Both the position numbers and the translations under genes were made by a program. Positions 33,659 through 35,269 of a stretch of 35,269 nt of DNA are shown here, in pieces. Under the pieces are notes generated by a model. The model was not told the origin of the DNA, did no database searches, and saw only the letters and a program-made list of their open reading frames with translations. Positions within the stretch are counted from its first letter, which is position 1. Each line of letters begins with the position of its first letter. This DNA comes from Burkholderiales bacterium (lineage in GTDB: Bacteria > Pseudomonadota > Gammaproteobacteria > Burkholderiales > Burkholderiaceae_C): the NCBI GenBank assembly GCA_028868825.1, contig JAGWTU010000056.1:1-35269 (forward strand). The letters run 5' to 3'.

Positions 33659-34534
33659 GTGCAACCATCAACCGCCCCCGACCCCTGCGAACGCCGCCGC
33701 CACGGCCGCCGCACCGCCCTGACCCGCATCACCGTCGCCGCGCTGGCATTGCCGCTGCTGTGGGGCGCCTGCGCCAGCGCCGGCGCCGCGCCGATCGTCG
33801 ACCTGCAACTGGTCGACCGCGCCAGCGGCCAGATCCTCACCCGCTACGAGCAGGGCGGTCGCAGCTACGTGGCCGGCCGGCCGGCGGCCCGCTACGCCGT
33901 GCGTCTGGTGAACCACAGCGCCGAGCGCGTGCTCGTCGTGCTGGCCGTCGACGGCATCAACGCCGTCACCGGCCAGACCGCCGACTGGGGGCAGACCGGC
34001 TATGTGCTCGACCCATGGCGCACGGCCGACATCACCGGCTGGCGCAAGAGCGACACCGCCGTCGCCGCCTTCGAGTTCGCCGCGCCGGACCGCTCCTACG
34101 CCGCGCGCACGGGACGCCCGGACAACGTCGGCGTCATCGGCATCGCCATCTTTCGCGAGCAGCCGCGGCCGCCCGTCGCGTACGCGCCGGCGCCGCGCTA
34201 CGCCGAACCCGAAGCGACCGACCGGCCCGCGGCGGCAGCGGCCTCGCCCGCCGCCGCGGCCAAGGCCGAACGCGCCGACGGCCCGCCGCGCTCGGCGCCG
34301 GCTATCGAGCCCACGGCACGCCTGGGCACGGCGCATGGCGCGCGCGAATGGTCGGCCGTGACGCAGACGCGCTTCGAACGGCTCACTTCGACGCCGCAAT
34401 CGCTGGTCGAGATCGCGTACGACAGCCTGCCCAACCTGATCGCGGCCGGCATCGTGCCGGCGCCGGTGGCGCAATGGCGGCCGCGGCCGTTTCCGCTGAA
34501 CACGCCGGGCTACGTGCCCGACCCACCGCGGTGA
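33659..34534 (+). CDS. Exported protein of unknown function, upstream of ECF sigma gene
   Basis: 291 residues from a GTG start. A signal peptide (TRITVAALALPLLWGACASAGAA) precedes a beta-rich domain of about 120 residues (YAVRLVNHSAERVLVVLAVD, DITGWRKSDTAVAAFEFAA, VGVIGIAIFRE). A Pro/Ala-rich linker (about 178-225) and a short C-terminal domain (THAREW-like start, then LTSTPQSLVEIAYDSLPNLI) follow. I do not recognise a named family. It lies 43 bp before an ECF sigma factor on the same strand, so an envelope-stress role tied to that sigma factor is possible but unproven. The frame and codon bias support it as a real gene. Confidence 0.78.
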   Translation: MQPSTAPDPCERRRHGRRTALTRITVAALALPLLWGACASAGAAPIVDLQLVDRASGQILTRYEQGGRSYVAGRPAARYAVRLVNHSAERVLVVLAVDGINAVTGQTADWGQTGYVLDPWRTADITGWRKSDTAVAAFEFAAPDRSYAARTGRPDNVGVIGIAIFREQPRPPVAYAPAPRYAEPEATDRPAAAAASPAAAAKAERADGPPRSAPAIEPTARLGTAHGAREWSAVTQTRFERLTSTPQSLVEIAYDSLPNLIAAGIVPAPVAQWRPRPFPLNTPGYVPDPPR

Positions 34535-34577
34535 GACGCCGATGCCGCTGGCGGCGCCGGGTCTAACATCCGGCCGC

Positions 34578-35171
34578 ATGGAAGAAGGGCCGGGGGACGC
34601 CGACGCCATGCTGCTGCAGGCCTATCTGGGCGGCGACGCCGCGGCGTTCGAGCGCCTGTACGACCGCCATGGACGCGCCTGCCACGACTTCATCCGCCGC
34701 ATGCTCGCGCACGCCGACGAGGCGACCATCGAGGATCTGCACCAGGAGGTCTGGGTGGCCGTCGCCCGCGCGGCCGCGCGCTTCGACGCCGCCAAGGCGC
34801 GCTTCACGACCTGGGCCTTCACGATCGCCCGCAACAAGGTCATGGACCACCACCGACGCCAGCCGGGCGTCGTCCACCTCGTCGACGACGCCGGCCTCGC
34901 CGAGGTCGCCGCCGACCCCGAGCAGTCGCAGGGCTGGAGCCCGGAGCGCATCGTCGAGAACCGCCAGCTCGCCGCCGCCATCCTCGCCGAGGTCCAGGCC
35001 CTGCCCTACGCGCAGCGCGAGACCTTCGTGCTCTTCGCCCACCACGAGCTGAGCCTGGACGAGGTGGCGCAGGTCACCGGCGTCGGCGTCGAGACGGCGA
35101 AGAGCCGGCTGCGCTACGCGCGCAACCTGCTGCGCCAGCGCCTGGCCGCCTGGAGCCACCGCCATGGATGA
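34578..35171 (+). CDS. ECF-type RNA polymerase sigma factor
   Basis: About 197 residues from the ATG at 34578. The frame also allows 34542, but the extra residues are not sigma-like and a promoter-like GTCTAACATC lies there. Sigma region 2 is present (AFERLYDRHGRACHDFIRRM, EDLHQEVWVAVARAA, TWAFTIARNKVMDHHRR), and region 4 has the helix-turn-helix SLDEVAQVTGVGVETAKSRL. It directs RNA polymerase to a small regulon, usually under control of an anti-sigma factor encoded next to it. The following gene overlaps its end by 8 bases and is a candidate for that role. Confidence 0.94.
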   Translation: MEEGPGDADAMLLQAYLGGDAAAFERLYDRHGRACHDFIRRMLAHADEATIEDLHQEVWVAVARAAARFDAAKARFTTWAFTIARNKVMDHHRRQPGVVHLVDDAGLAEVAADPEQSQGWSPERIVENRQLAAAILAEVQALPYAQRETFVLFAHHELSLDEVAQVTGVGVETAKSRLRYARNLLRQRLAAWSHRHG

Positions 35172-35269
35172 ACCGCGCGACGAACTCGACGACGCCTACG
35201 CCGCGGCGGTGCGCGCGCAGGCCGATGCGGCGGCCGAGCAGCGGCGCCGCGCCGCCGTGCTGGCCGCCG
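35164..35269 (+). CDS. Small protein start, possible anti-sigma partner, cut by window edge
   Basis: About 35 residues are visible before the right edge: MDEPRDELDDAYAAAVRAQA followed by an Ala/Arg/Gln-rich helix. The ATG lies inside the end of the sigma factor gene (8-base overlap), a common arrangement for a sigma/anti-sigma pair. No zinc-binding HxxxCxxC motif or membrane helix is visible yet, so the anti-sigma call rests on position only. Confidence 0.55.
   Translation, partial: MDEPRDELDDAYAAAVRAQADAAAEQRRRAAVLAA

Overview
The window is very GC-rich and almost fully coding. It looks like chromosome of a betaproteobacterium, most likely Burkholderiales. The grounds are the GC-biased codon use with long mirror ORFs, a TRAP transporter, paired FCD-type GntR regulators, a MetA-pathway outer-membrane protein, and large hybrid kinases with GGDEF/EAL output. 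This placement is inference; no rRNA or other marker gene is present. I saw no tRNA, rRNA, CRISPR array, insertion sequence or prophage.

Left part (1-15780), a catabolic region. On the minus strand lie a TRAP solute-binding protein (dctP), a fused small/large TRAP permease, a thiamine-diphosphate lyase/decarboxylase-type enzyme and an acyl-CoA dehydrogenase that runs off the left edge. Divergent from dctP are an acyl-CoA synthetase and a GntR/FCD regulator. Next on the minus strand come a MetA-pathway-type outer-membrane protein behind a sigma-54 promoter, a sigma-54 activator, an AldA-type aldehyde dehydrogenase, a PQQ alcohol dehydrogenase whose active-site motif looks lanthanide-type, and a Rieske protein. 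A second GntR/FCD paralogue is divergent from the Rieske gene. Both divergent promoters carry two copies of an ACTCTGAATTCAGAGT-like operator whose centres are 42-43 bp apart. The two regulators have identical recognition segments. A reasonable reading is uptake of an organic acid or alcohol, periplasmic and cytoplasmic oxidation, CoA activation, dehydrogenation and ThDP-dependent C-C cleavage. The substrate is unknown.

Middle and right part (15805-33525), a signalling region transcribed leftward. A sigma-28 (FliA)-like promoter precedes a TonB-dependent receptor, a YfiR-like periplasmic protein, a hybrid kinase with a periplasmic sensor, a REC-PAS-GGDEF-EAL regulator and a second membrane kinase. 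All are joined by 1-4 base stop/start overlaps. After a 63-bp gap come a PhnD-like binding protein overlapping a large LOV/PAS/GAF hybrid kinase, and then a second large hybrid kinase with a membrane sensor and the same output half. Together they look like a trans-envelope sensing array feeding c-di-GMP turnover and phosphorelay, possibly expressed with the flagellar regulon. The LOV domain keeps the photoactive cysteine but has Leu where the flavin-contacting Gln normally sits.

Right edge (33659-35269), plus strand: an unrecognised exported protein, an ECF sigma factor and the beginning of a small overlapping gene.
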